Source: an uncultured Cellulomonadaceae bacterium (lineage in GTDB: Bacteria; Actinomycetota; Actinomycetes; Actinomycetales; Cellulomonadaceae). From it: a stretch of 64,000 nucleotides of DNA. This document shows positions 38,425-45,910 of the stretch, piece after piece (position 1 is the stretch's first letter; each line of letters begins with the position of its first letter). The position numbers were made by a program, and so were the translations under genes. The notes under the pieces were generated by a model. That model was not told the origin of the DNA. It searched no databases and saw only the letters and a program-made list of their open reading frames with translations. Where the stretch lies: assembly GCA_947495165.1 (NCBI GenBank), contig CANLXM010000001.1:1-64000 (forward strand), read 5' to 3'.

Positions 38425-38463
38425 CCCACCCGGGTCCGGGACTCCACTCGGGTCCGGGGACGA

Positions 38464-38496
38464 CGAAGGCCCCGCCGGAGTCCGACGGGGCCTTCG
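38464..38496. terminator. bidirectional terminator between flippase gene and rpmF
   Basis: Perfect 11-bp stem CGAAGGCCCCG (38464-38474) / CGGGGCCTTCG (38486-38496), 11-nt loop, between converging genes: 40 nt after the plus-strand stop and 21 nt after the rpmF stop on the minus strand. Confidence 0.75.
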
Positions 38497-38516
38497 ATCG
38501 AGGTTCTGCGAGGGGC

Positions 38517-38687
38517 TCAGCCCTCGACGCTCACCAGTCCACGCTGCGCAGCCTTCACCAGGCGGCGGGGGATGCTGACCGTCTGACCGTCGACGCGGGT
38601 GGCGACGAGCGGGGTCTCCGTCGCCTTCCACTGCGAGCGACGCGCACGGGTGTTGGCACGGGACATCTTCCGCTTCGGAACTGCCAT
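38517..38687 (-). CDS. rpmF: 50S ribosomal protein L32
   Basis: 56 aa, beginning [20 protein letters not shown] and ending [16 protein letters not shown]. The N-terminal basic motif and length are diagnostic. It lacks the two CxxC pairs that bind zinc in other L32 proteins, so this is the zinc-free form; a zinc-binding paralogue may exist elsewhere (inference). SD GAAAGGA 6 nt before the ATG, own vegetative promoter (38762-38791), terminator at 38464-38496: a monocistronic gene. Confidence 0.95.
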   Translation of the reverse strand: MAVPKRKMSRANTRARRSQWKATETPLVATRVDGQTVSIPRRLVKAAQRGLVSVEG

Positions 38688-38761
38688 GATCGTCCTTTCT
38701 CGGGGAAAAACCTTGCTCCGGCACAGCGAGCTAGGGCCCGGGAGCGGTCATATTTCGCTCC

Positions 38762-38791
38762 ATGCTAGGACTCGCCCGGAAGTACGGTCAA
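38762..38791 (-). promoter_or_regulatory. rpmF promoter
   Basis: Minus strand -35 TTGACC (38786-38791), 18-nt spacer, -10 TAGCAT (38762-38767), about 75 nt before the rpmF ATG. Close to the vegetative consensus, as expected for a ribosomal protein gene. Confidence 0.75.
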
Positions 38792-38821
38792 GTTCGGGTG
38801 CGTCACGCCAGCCCAGACGCA

Positions 38822-38853
38822 CCTCAGCCCCAGGCCGAGGCCCGGGGCTGAGG
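38822..38853 (-). terminator. HU gene terminator
   Basis: Perfect 10-bp stem CCTCAGCCCC (38822-38831) / GGGGCTGAGG (38844-38853), loop 12 nt, 35 nt after the HU stop on the minus strand. Confidence 0.7.
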
Positions 38854-38887
38854 GCTGCGCGAGGCGCAGGTGCTGCGGTCGCCAGAC

Positions 38888-39169
38888 TTACTTGGCGACG
38901 GCCTTCTTCAGGATGGAACCAGCGCTGATCTTCACGCCGTAGCCCGCGGGGATCGAGATCTCCTCGCCCGTGCGGGGGTTGCGGCCGGTGCGGGCGGCGC
39001 GCTCGACGCGCTCCACCGAGAGCAGGCCGGTGACCTTGACGGCCTCGCCCTTGCCGAGCGAGTCGACGAGCACGTCCTGCAGCGCAGCGAGCGCCTTGTC
39101 AGCGTCGGCCTTGGACAGGTCAGCCTTGGCGGCGATGGCCGAGACGAGGTCGGAGCGGTTGAGCGGCAT
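38888..39169 (-). CDS. hup: HU-family DNA-binding protein
   Basis: 93 aa nucleoid protein, short form without the Lys/Ala-rich tail of mycobacterial HupB. NRSDLVSAIAAKADLSKADADKAL is the N-terminal helical half (seen in parts), VKVTGLLSVERVERAARTGRNPRTGEEISIPA is the DNA-binding arm region with RTGRNPRTGE, and the end is KISAGSILKKAV. Bends DNA non-specifically. SD AAGGGA 6 nt before ATG 39169. The promoter and a leader hairpin are described separately. Abundant product expected. Confidence 0.95.
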   Translation of the reverse strand: MPLNRSDLVSAIAAKADLSKADADKALAALQDVLVDSLGKGEAVKVTGLLSVERVERAARTGRNPRTGEEISIPAGYGVKISAGSILKKAVAK

Positions 39170-39189
39170 ACGTATCCCTTCATCGGGTC

Positions 39190-39216
39190 GCGCCGGCCGA
39201 GGTGCGGGGCCGGCGC
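39190..39216 (-). promoter_or_regulatory. hairpin in the HU mRNA leader
   Basis: Perfect 9-bp stem GCGCCGGCC (39190-39198) / GGCCGGCGC (39208-39216) with a 9-nt loop, located between the predicted transcription start (about 39253) and the Shine-Dalgarno of HU. Could stabilise the message or serve translational feedback, since HU also binds structured RNA in other bacteria; role not proven. Confidence 0.5.
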
Positions 39217-39259
39217 TCTGTGGACTTCGTTGCCCGCCTGACGGCGAGGCTTGGCTTCC

Positions 39260-39300
39260 AGACTAGGGAATCATGCACGACATCGCAGGATCCCGCGATG
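39260..39300 (-). promoter_or_regulatory. HU promoter with overlapping inverted repeat
   Basis: Minus strand -35 CTGCGA (39283-39288), 17-nt spacer, -10 TAGTCT (39260-39265). The inverted repeat CATCGC (39281-39286) / GCGATG (39295-39300) covers the -35 and could be an operator. Spacing is good, the -35 only moderate. Confidence 0.55.
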
Positions 39301-39627
39301 ATGAACTGTACGCGTGTCACACCTCCGCAGCCGCACGACCACGCGGTCGCGGCCGCGGAGGTCTCGGTCCGCGGGCGCCCCTCGGCACCCTGCGCGGCAC
39401 CGTCACCCTGTCCGGACCATGGGCCTTCCGGCCTGCTCAGGGCCCTCGCATTCGTGCTGGCGGGGTGTTTTCACCCACATGTGGCCACGTCCGCAGGCGC
39501 GCCTGCGGTTGCATCCACCACGTTCGGGCCACACTCTGTTATGGACAGACCTCTCGCCCGGCTCCCCGTCCGGCTCCCGAGAGAACCGCGAGGGGGCGAC
39601 CCCAGGTCGGGGGACGGAGGGCCACGG
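39301..39627 (+). other. upstream region of the anti-sigma-type ATPase gene
   Basis: No gene supported in these 327 nt. It contains an 18-bp perfect palindrome CCGCAGGCGCGCCTGCGG at 39491-39508 with no loop (so a protein site rather than a terminator), an adjacent GTGGCCAC (39481-39488), and a small GGGTG-TTTT-CACCC hairpin. The frame of the downstream gene is open here and an ATG at 39541 would add 29 Arg/Pro-rich residues; no SD supports it. Confidence 0.4.
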
Positions 39628-40008
39628 ATGCAGCAGCAGATGCTCATCGAGCCTGACTTCTCCGCGATCGCCCCCGCACGCCGCTGGGCGAGCAACCACC
39701 TGCAGGAAGCGGGCGTCTCGGGCCAGACCCTAGACATCCTGGTGCTCCTGGTCAGCGAGGTCGTCACCAACGCCGTGGCGCACGCGATCCCGCCCGTCGC
39801 CCTCCTGCTCGCGGTCGACTCCCAGCGCGTCCGCGTCGAGGTGCGGGACTGCGCCCGCGAGGTACCGATCGTGAAGTACCCGACGGCGTCGGCCACGGGA
39901 GGCCGCGGCATCGCGCTCGTGGACATGCTCGCCACCCGATGGGGCGTGACGTCGTTCGACGACGACGCCGAGCGCCTCAAGTCGGTGTGGTTCGAGGTCG
40001 AGCTCTAG
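39628..40008 (+). CDS. ATP-binding protein, anti-sigma regulatory factor (HATPase) type
   Basis: 126 aa GHKL ATPase of the RsbW/SpoIIAB-like serine kinase group common in actinobacteria. N box VSEVVTNAVAHA (Glu and Asn for Mg-ATP), then VRVEVRDCAREVP at the G1 position and GGRGIALVDMLATRWGV at G2. Such proteins usually hold a sigma factor or act on an anti-anti-sigma factor; neither is adjacent. ATG 39628 with GGAGG 9 nt upstream; the N-terminal MQQQMLIEPDFSAIAPARRW fits domain start. Confidence 0.88.
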   Translation: MQQQMLIEPDFSAIAPARRWASNHLQEAGVSGQTLDILVLLVSEVVTNAVAHAIPPVALLLAVDSQRVRVEVRDCAREVPIVKYPTASATGGRGIALVDMLATRWGVTSFDDDAERLKSVWFEVEL

Positions 40009-40113
40009 CCACTCCCCCGGCGCACTCGACCGCGGGCCCCTCCTGCAGCGCGCCGTTCTGGACGTCTCGTGTCGCCCCGGTCTCGGTTATGCCGGGCACG
40101 CGGGGCGCTCGGC

Positions 40114-41244
40114 TCATGCGATCGCCGTGGCCATCCGGCGCACCGCCTCGGTGAGGACGTCGCGCCTGGTCGCCGTGTTGAGGCGGACGAACCCCGCCCC
40201 GCCGGGACCGAACGGCGCGCCGTCCAGGACCGCGACGCGCCCACGCTCGAGGAACACCCCGGCCGGGTCCTCCAGACCGAGCGCCCGGCAGTCGAGCCAC
40301 GCGAGGTAGGTCGCCTCGGCGCGCCGGTGGACGACGCCGGGCAGGTGCTCGGCCACGAGATCCGCGACCAGGCGGCGGCGCTCGTCGAGCGCCGGGAGGA
40401 GGTCGTCGAGCCAGCCGACGCCGTCCCGCAGGGCCGCGGTGTGCGCGATGGTCGCCATGTGGCTCGTCCCGGAGGTGAGCTCGAACCGGTCGGGGGCGAG
40501 CGCGTCGTCGGACTCGAGACCCGCCACCGCCAGGGCAGCCTTGAACCCGGCGAGGTTCCAGGCCTTCGACGCGGAGATCAGCGCGTACCCGCGCGGGTCC
40601 ACGGTCAGGTACGGGACGTGGGTGGCGCCCGCCAGGACGAGCGGGGCGTGGATCTCGTCCGCGACGACCGTCGCGTGGTGGTCCGCCGCGAGCGCCGCCA
40701 CCCGGGCGAGCTCGTCGCGCGTGTGCGCGACGCCCGTCGGGTTGTGGGGGTTGCACAGCAGCACGACCGCACGGCTCGCGTCGAGCCCCGCCATCGTCTC
40801 GGCGAGCTCGTCGAGGTTGAGGCGACCCTCGGGCGTCAGGCCCGTCGTCACGAGGCGCCGGCCTGCACGCTCGACGACGGCCGCGAACGGCGGGTAGACG
40901 GGACTGGGCACGACGACGGGGTCGTGCGGCCCGGTCAGCCGCTCCACGAGCGCGCGCATGGCAGTGATGACGTCCGGCGTCTGCGTGACGGCGTCGGCGC
41001 CGAAGGTCCAGCCCCAACGTTGGGCGGCGAAGTCCGCGAAGGCATCGGCGTACCCGTGGCCGCCCGGGTAGCCGGTGTCCCCGCGCCGCATGGCGTCGCC
41101 GACGGCGTCGATCACTGCGGGCGCGATCGGCACGTCCATCTCGGCGACCCACAGCGGCAGCACGTCCGCCGGGTAGGCCTGCCACTTCACGCTGGTGCGC
41201 GTGCGCAGCTCGTCGAGGGTCAGGGTGTCCAGGAGATCAGCCAT
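40114..41244 (-). CDS. MalY/PatB-family aminotransferase (cystathionine beta-lyase type)
   Basis: 376 aa PLP enzyme. LPLWVAEMDVPIAP at the N terminus is the MalY/PatB signature; also CNPHNPTG, Asp196 in VVADEIHAPL and PLP Lys227 in ISASKAWNLAGFKAA. Members cleave C-S bonds of cystathionine or related compounds. It lacks regulatory extensions. Leaderless-type start: TAGCGT then 6 nt then ATG 41244. Faces the HAD gene at 41295 with a 50-bp gap. Confidence 0.9.
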   Translation of the reverse strand: MADLLDTLTLDELRTRTSVKWQAYPADVLPLWVAEMDVPIAPAVIDAVGDAMRRGDTGYPGGHGYADAFADFAAQRWGWTFGADAVTQTPDVITAMRALVERLTGPHDPVVVPSPVYPPFAAVVERAGRRLVTTGLTPEGRLNLDELAETMAGLDASRAVVLLCNPHNPTGVAHTRDELARVAALAADHHATVVADEIHAPLVLAGATHVPYLTVDPRGYALISASKAWNLAGFKAALAVAGLESDDALAPDRFELTSGTSHMATIAHTAALRDGVGWLDDLLPALDERRRLVADLVAEHLPGVVHRRAEATYLAWLDCRALGLEDPAGVFLERGRVAVLDGAPFGPGGAGFVRLNTATRRDVLTEAVRRMATAIA

Positions 41245-41294
41245 GGACCGACGCTACCGCCCGCCGCCCACACCTCATGAGGGAGACTCGAGGC

Positions 41295-42110
41295 ATGCCG
41301 CACATCCGCCTCATCGCGTCCGACGTCGACGGGACCCTGCTGACCCCCGACCACCGCATCACCCCGACCGTCCGGGATGCAGTGCTCCGCGCCCGGGCTG
41401 CCGGCGTCGACGTGGTCCTCGCCTCCGCACGGGGCCCCAAGGCGATGAAGCACCTGCTCGCCGAGCTCGGCACGCTCGACGTCGGGCCCGTCATCTCCTA
41501 CCAGGGCGCGCTCGTCGGGCAGTACTCGACCGACGGCGTCCTCGACGTCCTGCACTCGACGCGACTCGACCACGGCGTCGCGCGGACGGTGGTGGAGGCC
41601 GCCCTCGCCGCGGGCGCCACGGTGAACTGGTACGACGACGAGCAGTGGTTCTACTCGGAGTGGAACGGCTACGGCGAGTGGGAGGCGACCGCGACGGGGG
41701 TGCAGCCCGACGGGCAGCTCGGGCCCGACCAGCTCGCGGGGCGCGTCGGTCCGCACAAGCTGATGATCCCGCCGAGCACCGAGGATCCCGGCCTCGTCCC
41801 TCGGCTGGCCGCGGCACTGCCCGAGGGAGCCGTCGGACACCTCTCCGGCGAGCACTACCTCGAGATCGTCGCGCCCGGCGTCGACAAGTCCCACGGGCTG
41901 GCGCAGCTGCGCGACGACCTCGGCCTCGCAGCGGACCAGGTCGCAGCGGTCGGCGACGGTCCGAACGACCTGGGCATGTTCGCGCTCGCGGGCACGGCGG
42001 TGGCGATGGGCAACGCGTCCGCGCCGGTGCGTGCGCAGGCCACGTTCGTGACCGCTTCCAACCTCGAGGACGGCCTCGCGCAGGCCATCGACGCGCTGCT
42101 CGCCCGCTGA
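41295..42110 (+). CDS. HAD hydrolase, Cof/sugar-phosphatase subfamily (IIB)
   Basis: 271 aa. Nucleophile motif ASDVDGTLLTPDHRIT, motif II VVLASARGPKAMKHL, cap domain in the middle, C-terminal Lys in KSHGLAQLRDDLGL and VGDGPNDLGMFALAGTAVAMGNA with the Mg-binding Asp pair. Expected to dephosphorylate sugar phosphates or a flavin/nucleotide phosphate. ATG 41295 gives MPHIRLIASDVDG; SD GGGAG is 11 nt away. Confidence 0.9.
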   Translation: MPHIRLIASDVDGTLLTPDHRITPTVRDAVLRARAAGVDVVLASARGPKAMKHLLAELGTLDVGPVISYQGALVGQYSTDGVLDVLHSTRLDHGVARTVVEAALAAGATVNWYDDEQWFYSEWNGYGEWEATATGVQPDGQLGPDQLAGRVGPHKLMIPPSTEDPGLVPRLAAALPEGAVGHLSGEHYLEIVAPGVDKSHGLAQLRDDLGLAADQVAAVGDGPNDLGMFALAGTAVAMGNASAPVRAQATFVTASNLEDGLAQAIDALLAR

Positions 42111-42174
42111 CGGCTTCACAAGTCCGACACCTGCAGCCCAGGCAACCTCCAGGTCTGCCCTGTCTACTGAGGTC

Positions 42175-42411
42175 ATGGAGCCCTCCGAGGCCATCGAGCC
42201 CGTCCCGACCCCTCGCCTGCACGACCTGTCGACCACGTTCGCGCTGATCGGCCGGATCGAGCAGCTGGGTGCGCAGTCCGCGCAGGACGACCTCGCGGAC
42301 GACGACGAGGCACGCCGCATCACGCGTGGGCTCGAGCGCATCCTCGCCGAGCTGGAGCGCCCGACGAACGTCCGGCCGCTGCGTCCGCTCGACGGCGCTT
42401 CGGGCTTCTGA
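42175..42411 (+). CDS. small conserved hypothetical protein
   Basis: 78 aa, acidic. Polar N terminus, then two predicted helices (DLSTTFALIGRIEQLGAQSA and DDDEARRITRGLERILAELERP). No cysteines, no signal or membrane segment. ATG 42175 lies 6 nt after TCTACT, similar to other leaderless starts here. No family recognised; the clean start context and codon use support it as a real gene. Confidence 0.6.
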   Translation: MEPSEAIEPVPTPRLHDLSTTFALIGRIEQLGAQSAQDDLADDDEARRITRGLERILAELERPTNVRPLRPLDGASGF

Positions 42412-42515
42412 CCGCACCCCCTACCCTGGGCCTCATCGACGCCTCGCCCGCTCCCCCGCCGTCGGCCTCCCCCGGCCGTGAGGTCGCGCTGCCCGCGACC
42501 GTCGCCGGCGAGACC

Positions 42516-43127
42516 GTGCACGAGCTCGTGATCAAGAAGTCCCGGTTCCTCGCGCGCGCCGTGCACGTGGCCTCGGTGGACGACGCGGACGCCGTGATCG
42601 CCCGCGTGCGCAAGGAGTTCTGGGACGCGCGCCACTCCTGCACGGCGCTCGTCGTCGGCCCGCACGCGGAGCAGCAGCGCTCGAACGACGACGGCGAGCC
42701 GTCCGGCACCGCGGGCGTCCCCATGCTCGAGGTGCTCCGCCAGCGCGACCTGACCGACGTCGTCGTCGTGGTCACGCGGTACTTCGGTGGGGTGCTGCTG
42801 GGCGCCGGCGGGCTGGTGCGGGCCTACTCGACGAGCGTGTCCGAGGTGCTGGACCGGGCGCCGCTCGTACGCCGCGCGCTCATGGACGAGACGGTCGTCG
42901 AGGCCCCGCACGCGAAGGGCGGCCGGGTCGAGCACTTCCTGCGGGAGTGGACGACGGCGCGGGGCGCCGTGCTCGACGACGTCACCTACGGCGCTACCGG
43001 CGTCACGTTCGCGCTGCTCGTGCCGCCCCGACGGCGCGAGGCGCTCGCCGCCGACCTCGCCGCGATGAGCGCCGGGGCCGTCGAGGCCGCCGTCGTGGGG
43101 CAGCGGGTGGCGGACCTCGTGGGGTGA
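42516..43127 (+). CDS. YigZ/IMPACT family protein
   Basis: At least 203 aa. IKKSRFLARA, DARHSCTALVVG, SNDDGEPSGTAGVPMLEVLRQ and VTRYFGGVLLGAGGLVRAYS are diagnostic of the YigZ/YvyE/IMPACT family; C-terminal DUF1949-type domain follows. Role in bacteria unclear, linked to translation or stress by homology. GTG 42516 is the first standard start, but homologous residues (LPATVAGET before VHELVIKKSRF) extend upstream with no ATG/GTG/TTG. An ATC at 42435, 7 nt after TACCCT (42422-42427), would fit the leaderless pattern and the family's N terminus. Confidence 0.9.
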   Translation: MHELVIKKSRFLARAVHVASVDDADAVIARVRKEFWDARHSCTALVVGPHAEQQRSNDDGEPSGTAGVPMLEVLRQRDLTDVVVVVTRYFGGVLLGAGGLVRAYSTSVSEVLDRAPLVRRALMDETVVEAPHAKGGRVEHFLREWTTARGAVLDDVTYGATGVTFALLVPPRRREALAADLAAMSAGAVEAAVVGQRVADLVG

Positions 43128-43156
43128 GGCTGCGCGTCGGCGCACGAAGCCACCCC

Positions 43157-43240
43157 TTGTCCCCGTGCGCCCGCCCCGCTACGGTCCGTCCAGGGGGACC
43201 GTCAGCGCCCGGGAGACCTGGGTGCGAGGCTCCCGCTGAC
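43157..43240 (+). promoter_or_regulatory. promoter and structured leader of the 43256 gene
   Basis: -35 TTGTCC (43157-43162), 17-nt spacer, -10 TACGGT (43180-43185). The leader can fold GTCAGCG (43201-43207) + GGGAG (43211-43215) against CTCCCGCTGAC (43230-43240), a 12-bp stem with a CCC bulge; an alternative pairing ACGGTCC / GGACCGT overlaps the -10 DNA. The following GCCAGGGGGCGAC carries the SD. I do not recognise a known riboswitch. Confidence 0.5.
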
Positions 43241-43255
43241 GCCAGGGGGCGACGC

Positions 43256-43852
43256 ATGCGCACATCACCGCACCACCATTCCCGGCGGCCCGCCACGGGC
43301 CTCGCCGTCGCCGCCCTCGGGGTCGCGCTCGTCGGGGCCTCCGCTGCCGCCGCGGCCCCGGATCACGACCGGACGGACTCCTCGCAGGACCGCATCAACG
43401 CCGTCCTCGACCCGATCATCCTCGCGAACGTCCCGAGCTACTCAGGCAGCGGGTTCCACGACGACGGCACCGCCTACGTCGCCTTCACCGGTCCGCTGCC
43501 GACCGCCGACCGAGACGCGATCCTCAGCCACGGCGACATCACGCTGATCGAGGACGCCGCACTCGATACCACCACGGCCGACGTGGTGTCGGCCGAGCTC
43601 TTCTCTGCCGCCGTCGCGGCGTCGGCGGACGGCACCGCGATCAGCCTGCACGTCGACCCGCTCGATGGTCACGCAGCCGTGGTCAGCAGCGCGCCGCTGC
43701 GCGGCGACCTCCCGGCCGTGGTCCCCACCGTCACGGTCACGCTCACGGTCGACCCGAGCCTGTCCGCGACCACCGACGCCGCCTGGAGCGACGCCGTCGG
43801 GAATGAGGCGGACGGCATGCACGCCCTCAACGCAGCATTCGAGGACCGCTGA
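43256..43852 (+). CDS. secreted protein of unknown function
   Basis: 198 aa. Basic N-region (MRTSPHHHSRR), hydrophobic core TGLAVAALGVALVGASAAAAA and probable cleavage before APDHDR. The mature part is acidic and Ala/Asp/Thr-rich with alternating strands (TAYVAFTGPL, AVVPTVTVTLTVDPSL) and no cysteines or catalytic motif. Preceded by a good promoter and structured leader. Not assigned to a family. Confidence 0.75.
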   Translation: MRTSPHHHSRRPATGLAVAALGVALVGASAAAAAPDHDRTDSSQDRINAVLDPIILANVPSYSGSGFHDDGTAYVAFTGPLPTADRDAILSHGDITLIEDAALDTTTADVVSAELFSAAVAASADGTAISLHVDPLDGHAAVVSSAPLRGDLPAVVPTVTVTLTVDPSLSATTDAAWSDAVGNEADGMHALNAAFEDR

Positions 43853-43988
43853 GCGCTCGGCGCACGCACCAGCGAGCCGACCGCGCCCGAACTGCGCCGA
43901 TTGTCCCTCGGTGGCACGCTGGAGTGGCACGACCAGCACCAGCGGACCGCGGCGCCACCGACGACCCGAAGCGAGGGACGAGAATCCG

Positions 43989-44333
43989 ATGACTGACAGA
44001 GACCACCTCCCCATCCCCGACTACGACCATCTCGCCGTCGGGACGCTCGCGCACCAGATCCGCTCGCTCGACGCGAGCGGGCTGCAGGCCCTCCTCGAGT
44101 ACGAGAAGGCGCACGGCAACCGGCTGCCGATCGTCCAGGTCCTCGAGCGGCGGTTCGGTGAGCTGCAGGACGGCGACGAGCCGTCTGGCGGCGACCCGAC
44201 CACGAGCGGGTCGCAGGGACGATCGGCGTCCCAGCACGGGTCGAACGTGACCCCGGGCGGGCCGGCCGCCCGCTCCCCGCAGGCGGCGGGCGACCGCCAT
44301 GCCTTCACCAACCCGGCACAGAAGGACCGATAG
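43989..44333 (+). CDS. small conserved actinobacterial protein
   Basis: 114 aa. N-terminal helical domain LPIPDYDHLAVGTLAHQIRSLDASGLQALLEYEKAHGNRLPIVQVLERRFGEL, of which LPIPDYDHLAVG, LLEYEKAHGNR and VLERRFGEL are the recognisable pieces of a short module common in actinobacteria; then a disordered Gly/Ser/Pro tail. Function unknown; such modules often follow transposase-free, stress-related genes, but nothing here shows a role. Followed by a strong terminator. Confidence 0.7.
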   Translation: MTDRDHLPIPDYDHLAVGTLAHQIRSLDASGLQALLEYEKAHGNRLPIVQVLERRFGELQDGDEPSGGDPTTSGSQGRSASQHGSNVTPGGPAARSPQAAGDRHAFTNPAQKDR

Positions 44334-44350
44334 GTCGCTCGTGCCAGGTG

Positions 44351-44392
44351 CACGCGAGCCGGTCGCCCTCGTCCGGGCGGCCGGCTCGCGTG
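44351..44392. terminator. bidirectional terminator
   Basis: Perfect 12-bp stem CACGCGAGCCGG (44351-44362) / CCGGCTCGCGTG (44381-44392) with an 18-nt loop, between the converging genes ending at 44333 and 44397. Confidence 0.75.
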
Positions 44393-44396
44393 GCGT

Positions 44397-45113
44397 TCAG
44401 CTGTCGACGGTGCGGAACTCGGCCCGAGCGACGAGGGCACGGTCCGGGTAGTACTGCATCGCGCACGGTCCGGCCTCGCCGAGGAGGTCGGGGACGATCC
44501 ACTGGCCGTCGACGTGCACGAGGTATGCGGTGCGCGGCCGCATCTCGGGTGCGCACGTCTCGCCCTCGGCGAGCTGCGTCCGGCGATCGCGCGGGCGGTC
44601 GGCGAGCACGTCGAGCAGCTCGGCGACAGCGACCGCCGCGAACTGCACCTGGTACTCCCCGGGCGGACCTCCGGGCCACGCCATCCCCTTCGTCGACGTC
44701 GAGGCGCACTTCGCGATCACATCCACGCGGGCGACGCTGCCCGCGAGGATCGACGCATCGCCCTGACGGCCCAGCTCGCCGGCGATGATCCGCGCGCACA
44801 GGTCGCGCGCCTCCGCCGCGAGCGCGTCCGACGGCGGCGGCAGGGGCCGGAGGGTTCCGGCGTCCGGCGGGGGCTCGGGACTGGTGGAGTCGGGGCTGGT
44901 GGGCCCGGGACTGGCGGGCCCCGGGCTCGCCGGATCGGTGCCGGTCGGCTCCGAGCCGGTCGGCTCCGGTGCGCTCGGGGGCATGGTCGACGTCGTCTCC
45001 TCGCTCGTCCCGCCCGACGAGGCCGTGGGCGCGCCGTCGGAGGGCTCGCCCGTGCACGCGGCGAGCATCAGGCACGCCGCTAGGGCTCCCGCCCCGACCG
45101 TCCGACGTCGCAT
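44397..45113 (-). CDS. lipoprotein with Pro/Ser/Thr-rich linker
   Basis: 238 aa. Lipobox LAAC (lipid Cys20) after MRRRTVGAGALAACLML. A 70-residue low-complexity linker with a repeated (A/T)SPxP(A/T) pattern (ASPGPASPGPTSPDS) joins to a globular domain from about residue 95 with four cysteines (DLCARI, AKCAST, ETCAPE, GPCAMQ). Outer-face lipoprotein of unknown role. A GGCCGG-N6-CCGGCC hairpin (45127-45144) lies in its leader. Confidence 0.8.
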   Translation of the reverse strand: MRRRTVGAGALAACLMLAACTGEPSDGAPTASSGGTSEETTSTMPPSAPEPTGSEPTGTDPASPGPASPGPTSPDSTSPEPPPDAGTLRPLPPPSDALAAEARDLCARIIAGELGRQGDASILAGSVARVDVIAKCASTSTKGMAWPGGPPGEYQVQFAAVAVAELLDVLADRPRDRRTQLAEGETCAPEMRPRTAYLVHVDGQWIVPDLLGEAGPCAMQYYPDRALVARAEFRTVDS

Positions 45114-45155
45114 GGTCGCTCCTCGTGGCCGGTCACGCCCGGCCCTGCTCCCACG

Positions 45156-45752
45156 CTAGGACTTCCGCGCCCCGCGGGCGAGGGCAAGCACGTCGTCGAG
45201 CAGGAGGGGCGGTCCCGGGTCGGTCGCCATCCCGGAGATGTCCGCGAATCCGCCGGGGCCCTCACCGAGCACCAGCATCGGGGTGATCGCCTCGTCCTGC
45301 TGGCCCAGGCCACCGCCCGTCACGACGAGCCGGGTGCCGACGTCGATCTGCGTCAGATCGATCGTGCCGGGCCAGTGGACGGTCAGCCCCTCCGCCGAGC
45401 CTCCCAGCGCGCGCACCTCGATCTCCGGCTGGGTACCCAGACCGCCTCGCACGACGTCGTCCACGCGCACCCGGACCCGGGTCACCACCGCCTCGAACGG
45501 CCGGGCGGCACCAGCGGTGTGCTCCGTCACCCGCTCGGGCTCGCCGACGGCCAGGACGGTTCCCACCACGACGTCGTCTGCACCGGCGAGGTGCTCCGCC
45601 AGCGTGAGCGGCGGCAGGTACGGCTGCAGGGTGATCACGTCGGCGTCGGCCCCTGCCTCGCCGTCGACCGGCGCTTCCCGCCCGGCCGACCCGCAACCGA
45701 CCAGCACGGCAGCCCCCGCCAGCGTCACGACCAGCCGGTCAAGCTTCCCCAT
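45156..45752 (-). CDS. putative lipoprotein
   Basis: 198 aa. Signal with lipobox LVGC (MGKLDRLVVTLAGAAVLVGCGS). Mature part begins with an acidic stretch, then a beta-rich domain (ADDVVVGTVLAVGEPERV, FEAVVTRVRVRVDDVVRGG, IEVRALGGSAEG, RLVVTGGGLG) with pairing typical of small beta-barrel folds. No cysteines after the lipid Cys. Adjacent, same-strand lipoprotein at 44397; the two are not alike in sequence. Confidence 0.8.
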   Translation of the reverse strand: MGKLDRLVVTLAGAAVLVGCGSAGREAPVDGEAGADADVITLQPYLPPLTLAEHLAGADDVVVGTVLAVGEPERVTEHTAGAARPFEAVVTRVRVRVDDVVRGGLGTQPEIEVRALGGSAEGLTVHWPGTIDLTQIDVGTRLVVTGGGLGQQDEAITPMLVLGEGPGGFADISGMATDPGPPLLLDDVLALARGARKS

Positions 45753-45910
45753 GGCGCGCCCTTCCCCCTGGGCCAGGCTCCGCGCCCGGCTGTCGCTCGC
45801 GATGATCCTCGTGAGCCCCTCCCCTGTCCAGACCCACCACGCGCCGCCTCGCGCGACGCACCGGGGTGCCCGCCTCCCTCGCCCCCGTCCTGGACCCTCT
45901 CCCGCCCCCG

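Noticed and set aside
43180-43255. Known c-di-GMP or c-di-AMP riboswitch
   Set aside because: Helices exist, but the conserved core bases of those classes could not be located.
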